From Tubiluchus corallicola (Eukaryota; Priapulida; Priapulimorpha; Priapulimorphida; Tubiluchidae), in NCBI GenBank assembly GCA_030141605.1, contig JAQGDQ010000474.1, positions 110,848 through 174,847 on the forward strand: a stretch of 64,000 nucleotides of DNA. Direction: 5' to 3'. Each line of letters starts with the position of its first letter. Position 1 is the first letter of the stretch. The position numbers were made by a program, and so were the translations under genes. The notes under the pieces were generated by a model. It ran no database searches. It saw nothing but the letters and a program-made list of their open reading frames with translations, and had not been told where the DNA came from. This document shows positions 49,245 through 64,000 of this stretch, piece by piece.

Positions 49245-50391
49245 CCAGATGCACAAGTATCATACACGAATTGCCACTAACCAAATTTTCTATGTACAAA
49301 GATTTAATACCAACAAAGGCCAAAAATCTCTATCTTATCAAGGTGCTTTGTTGTGGAACAGTCTGTCTAATGAACTAAAAAATGGCACCTTTAGCTAATT
49401 GATAATTAACTATAAATCCTTTCTTATTTCTAATTACCATGTGTGACTTTTCTGCTAACATCAAATCTAATAAATCTTCTGTGTTAGTTTTAATGTATTA
49501 CCCTTGAGCTAATCTATTAACTAGAATTATATTATCATAGTGCATCTTCTCATCAAAGTGTAAAATTGTTATTATTGTTTCTTTGCAGCTATGAAAAGGG
49601 AAGGTAAACAATAATCTCCAAACAAATCCAGCAGCTACAACACTTTTTTCTCATACATAATTTTTTATAATTTTGCCTGCTCCACTTACATATTATGCTT
49701 TTCTCACTTCATATATATTCACTTTATTATAATTATTTTGTTCACTGTTTCACAGTTATCATTAGATTTTATTATATTTTTGTGCCATATTGTCTATTTA
49801 GTCACATACTCATATTTCACTACATATTTTGTTTGCTCCATTTTTCTGCACTAGTTCTTGCGTTCCATAGTACTTTATCATTATGCTTAACATAATATGA
49901 TTAACACGGCTGCATATTTTTGTTTCATTATATTTTGTTTGAGTTTTATCATGCATATTTTGTTTCATTCACTGATTTATTATTTAAGTTTTATTTATTT
50001 ATTTTTTTGGTTTGACTTCTTTCTAGTTTGTTTTATGTTTTAATCAGTTAGTTAAATGCTTTACATATTTTGTTAATCATCATTTCATATTTTTCATTTT
50101 ATTTCTTTGTTGCATAGCTTATTTAGTTATTTCGCTTTCATGTTTAATGTATTCCCCCATAAATTCATGTTAACAGCAGCACTACAAATTTTTTACAATC
50201 TACACTAACCTGAGAAGGGTAGCTGACTCGATGACCAATTGGTCTTTCACTACCCTTTCTCCTGCACCCCCTTAACTCTTTCCTTTATGCTTAATTTATC
50301 CTTTTTAATCAATAACTATAACAATAGTAGTCAATTTGTATACTGGTGTAAATGAGGAGATAAATAAAATGTCTATGTTTATGTCTAGACT
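49245..50391 (+). mobile_element. L2/CR1-like LINE 3' fragment
   Basis: Near the left end RFNTNKGQKSLSYQGALLWN then SLSNELKNG is the reverse transcriptase C-terminal motif. About 1 kb of AT-rich 3' UTR follows, with AAGGGTAGCTGACTCGATGA and CACTACCCTTTCTCCTGC, and a terminal TAAATAAAATGTCTATG. It interrupts a family K repeat; AGTCT-like bases at both junctions may be the target duplication. Confidence 0.75.
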
Positions 50392-50455
50392 CTAGTCTTT
50401 AAGGAGAAATTCCTGTTGGAAGATGAAACGAACTTAATTTCTCCTTGGCTGATCG
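50392..50455. repeat. Dispersed repeat family 'K', copy B, right part
   Basis: TAGTCTTTAAGGAGAAATTC through TCCTTGGCTGATCGG continues the family sequence seen at 1106-1166, behind the inserted LINE. Confidence 0.7.
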
Positions 50456-52819
50456 GCTGGTTTTTTCCTAAAAAATTTTTATGTATGCCCTAAAACTAAA
50501 AGTGTACATTCATATTTGGTCCAGTAATACAGGTCTGTTCTTCATCAAGAACCGAAGAGTCAAAAACTGTAGTCGCAGTCACTGCCTTAACTCGCGATTT
50601 AAGAAGAGTGAAATAATAACAGAAAATTAAAAGAAAAAAACTGCACATGCTCTCTACAACTGCAGGCAGGTACCACTACACCTAGACACCGTGCCAGATA
50701 ATGTGGGGAATTAAGGATCTACTTTATGAGTTATAGCTATTTGAACAAGTGCTACTTCAAGTTTAAATTCTTACTTCAAATCCTTGCCGACACGTATCAT
50801 AGCATTTGTTTGGTACAGTATTAGACAGCAAATATAGTAAAAACAATACAAAAGCTAAAAACTCTTACTTTTAAAGCTTCAAGCACAATTTAACAAAACA
50901 TTTTTTACGCAAAATAAAACTAAAATTAATGACAGTCCACAGGCCAAATTACTCACTCGTTAATAATATTGCGCGCAAACCGGACTATTTCGTTCTGCCA
51001 TTTATATTTTAGGTATATTGCAAATGTAATACAATTTAAACTGAGCTGTACTTGTACCTTAGGATTTGTAGTAAGATGCCAAAAATGAAATTGAAAACAG
51101 TTGCTGTGTTACTAAATTTTGTTAATCTTGTTTAAGCACTATTTTATTACGTCAAGAACTGGCGCCACTCAGTCGAACATGTAAACAGAACTAATAGTTC
51201 AAAAGTTGGCCACTAGATGTCACAAGGAAACATCAACAAAGTCATGTGGAAATTCGTAGAAATCATCAAAATATTATATTGTATGTTCTCAAATGGTCAC
51301 TCGTAGATATTTTTATCAATGCAATTTTACAACTACTCATTATTTCAGCCTTTGGCGTACACGATGCTTTTTGGTCTTTATACCCAGACTTGGTTCCAAA
51401 ATCTGTTACAACTTACACTTAAGTCAGAATTGCAGCAGTAGTCATGGCTTCTAGTTCTAAACTGAAAACTGGACTTAACAAAGGAGTCTAAATGTAGTGT
51501 TATCTTATGTTACATGTATGTTAAGTTTTTGTAGATAGTTTTTCGTGACTCACTACATTTGTTAATAGTACGTTTCGTATTGCGTGAATCCATAATGACA
51601 TCTATTGACAAAATATGAGACATTATAAGATGGTGGCCTTTTAAAATAAATGGTCAGCTGTGGCTTGCAGTCCATACATGCACATAAATTTTTCAAATAA
51701 TCCAGCAATTGCAGCTAATATAATTTGCTGGAGGGCAGCTAATATTGGCTAAAGTTTTACGCTCATATTGCAATATCGTGGTAGGCTATACATTTCGTGA
51801 AATCATCATTATTTAGCCGCGCAGCTGAACGCATTCATGGTAATATCCAATGTGAACTTCACATGCATTACATTTTGGACAGGGTGCTTAAAGCACAAGA
51901 AAACCCTCTTACGTAAAGCTGTAAAAATTCGTCTTGAAATTTTATACCACTTACATACAGCCTTTTTGCATATTAGACTTGCGCCAGCAATATCGCTTCA
52001 TAAAATGTGAATTTAAACTCCCGCAATGACCGTTAGGTGCAGCCATTTTGAAGTCATTTGAAACAAGTTTAGATAACATTGTATAGTTTGAAAAAATAAT
52101 CAGAGGATGAGTAGACCACCCTGGAGGGTGAGTCATCAACATTTTACTAGTTGGTGAAAACGTTTTAAATAATTTATCATTTTTTTCTAGTTACATAAGT
52201 CTTTCAAGGGGTAAGCGAAATTCTAAGTAACATAACTTTGCATGGAAAGTTTTTTTGGGACATAGTTTAACGTTTACCTTTCTTTCCCTGATTTATGTTG
52301 TGCGTATATGGTCATGTTATCACGTGATCGGAACAGTGTCACAGGAAATTTAAAATCAAAACAAACAAAAAATCCTTTCAACGCAAGTGCGATATGTGCG
52401 TAAAATTTCTGTAAAGTAATATAATTTTTTAAGTTAATTTTCCTGAAACCTACTTCGCATACCCATTTTCTTGTCTTCCAAGGCGTGGCTGCATGCGGAA
52501 TCTGTCCATTCACTGTTGGCAATGTCATTACTTTTTTATGCAAAGCCAGGCTGCACAAAAAATGTCACCTAATACGTTACTTGAATTATCGCTTGCTTGA
52601 TCGCACTTAACTTCTTGTCTACTTGATTATGTACAACGCGTAGTTTATTTGAAATCATTGTTTGATATGATAGCCCCAAATAACCTACAATATGTAGCAT
52701 TTTACCACTGTTTTGAGATGCATTTTAATAGATATCAGTATGGTGAAATCATCTTGGTCACGTCAATGTCATGCCTTTTGAAATTGTAAAAAATGTTAAG
52801 TAACTTTTGACATTTTTTG

Positions 52820-53940
52820 TACTACTATGTCAAACCATGTACAGCAAACCTTAGTTGGTCAGTATCATTGACTTTGTGGAAAATTGGGAAAATTAGACAT
52901 ATTTTCAACCACCAAACAACTGAAAATCTCGTGCATGCCTTCACAACGTCCAAACTTGATTATTGCGATAGTTTATTTTTGGACTCCCTGAACATGAAAT
53001 TCGCAAATTCCAACTAATTCAGAACTCTGCTACCCGTCTCATTACAAAAACAACTGGAAAATATGATCATATTACACCCATTCTAAGAGAGTTACGTTGG
53101 TTGCCGATAAAGTTCCGAATTCAGTTTAAAATTCTTTGTATCACCTACAAAATACAACATGGTTTGGCGCCTGCATACCTTAAATACTGATCTTTTAATA
53201 CGCCATAACATAAGAAAAACACTTCGTTCTAATGCTGATGAACAAATTAATTTACATCAACCAATTCCTGATATAGTATTCTATGGTGAAAAAACTTTTT
53301 CTGTTTGTACTGCACGTCTCTGGAATAACTTACCTATTGCTACACATTCTGCATATGGGCTAAAGCAGGGGTGTGGAAATTATCTGACTAGCCGGGTCAC
53401 ATTAAACTTTCCCGCAGTTCCTGCGGGCCACAGGCAGTTTGACCAAGTACAGAAAGACCTAATAATGATTTTTTTTGCATTCAACCTACCTACATCATTA
53501 CTACTACACTCAAGAAACTATTTTAGAAGTTATTAATATTTATATTACAAACCATATATTTCTACTTTCAGGACAGATAGTGGTAATTTCATTACAATGC
53601 ATATTAGTAATGTGTATCACACAGTCTGTGTAGTACAGTGACATTAAGCTACAACCGTCTTGTAAGGGTTAATGGCATCCGATCTAGTAGAAAAAACTAC
53701 CCGCACTATCTTTGGGATCGTGGCACAGACTTCAGCTCGTTACACTCTATTAATCGCCCGAGCTGCCCTTTCGTTAGGTAGACAAATCTCTTCGCGGGCC
53801 GCACAAATTCTCTCGGTGGGCCGCAATTTGCACATCCCTGGGCTAAAGACATGCCAAGCTGATATTTCTGAGGAATACTTAAAAATAAAATGTAATGATT
53901 ATGTTTGTGTTGCAGATTACTAACTGGAGTGCGACAAGTT
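52820..53940 (+). mobile_element. L2/CR1-like LINE fragment interrupted by a hAT element
   Basis: Reverse transcriptase C-terminal half: IGKIRHIFNHQTTENLVHAF, TTSKLDYCDSLF, QNSATRLITKTTGKYDHITP, LRELRWLPIKFRIQFKILCI, YKIQHGLAPAYL, then ARLWNNLPIATHSAYGLK. Several frameshifts are needed. The frame is cut at 53365 by the hAT copy and continues after it with TCQADISEEYLKIKC. It ends about 80 bases before the PIK3R4 start codon. Confidence 0.85.
53366..53840 (+). mobile_element. hAT-like family B, full-length copy 2
   Basis: Starts CAGGGGTGTGGAAATTATCT, ends (reverse complement) CAGGGATGTGCAAATTGCGG. Exact 8-bp duplication GGCTAAAG at 53358-53365 and 53841-53848. Full-length sister of 15434-15949; 475 bases, non-coding. 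Confidence 0.93.
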
Positions 53941-54021
53941 ACTCTAATCACTAGTGTTACTGTTACTCTTACTCTGATCACTAGTGATATTAAAATATTG
54001 ACTGTAACAAGTTGAACAAAC

Positions 54022-63887
<9,866 letters not shown>

Positions 63888-64000
63888 GTAAGTGTGTGCT
63901 TGCGAACGCGTTTTTTGATTTTGAGTTACATTTAAGCTGCTCCGTACAATCTACCGGGCACTCTGACGAGAACTAATGTTTTATTGTTACTTATGATTAT

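Overview
This is nuclear DNA of an invertebrate animal. Every gene has spliced animal-type exons with GT/AG borders, genes sit far apart in AT-rich sequence, and most of the rest is transposon debris, short non-autonomous DNA transposons and minisatellites. The proteins are clearly metazoan (a BMP-type R-Smad is present), but nothing seen fixes the phylum.

Layout. (1) 1277-17235, minus: NPLOC4/NPL4, a ubiquitin-binding cofactor of p97. Nine internal coding exons are resolved; the 3' end lies beyond base 1 and the short first coding exon was not found. (2) 19845-20666, minus: ATP23, a mitochondrial intermembrane-space metalloprotease, as one uninterrupted exon. (3) 21788-25334, plus: RCL1, an 18S rRNA processing factor, three exons, complete, divergent from ATP23. 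(4) 28178-42044, minus: a BMP-pathway R-Smad (SMAD1/5/8, Mad), nine coding exons, complete, 470 codons. (5) 42045-54021: about 12 kb of intergenic DNA made of repeats. (6) 54022 to the right edge, plus: PIK3R4/VPS15, the regulatory kinase-like subunit of the class III PI3-kinase; the first six exons cover the kinase-like domain. The five genes share no pathway and, from general knowledge, sit on different human chromosomes, so this is not a functional cluster.

The mobile fraction explains most of the non-coding sequence. It includes three copies of a 5S-rRNA-headed SINE, one with a 10-bp target-site duplication; hAT-type elements with 7-8 bp duplications, some nested; pogo/Tigger-like elements at TA; a TTAA-flanked family with six copies; a PIF/Harbinger transposase fragment split by an RTE-like LINE; five L2/CR1-like LINE 3' fragments; one tRNA-type SINE; and about ten minisatellites, several with units divisible by three, which makes long false reading frames. 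The most interesting items are the 5S-derived SINE family, a LINE fragment in frame with a Smad exon, nested hATs ten bases from an NPLOC4 splice donor, and a set of large coding-phase minisatellites in introns.
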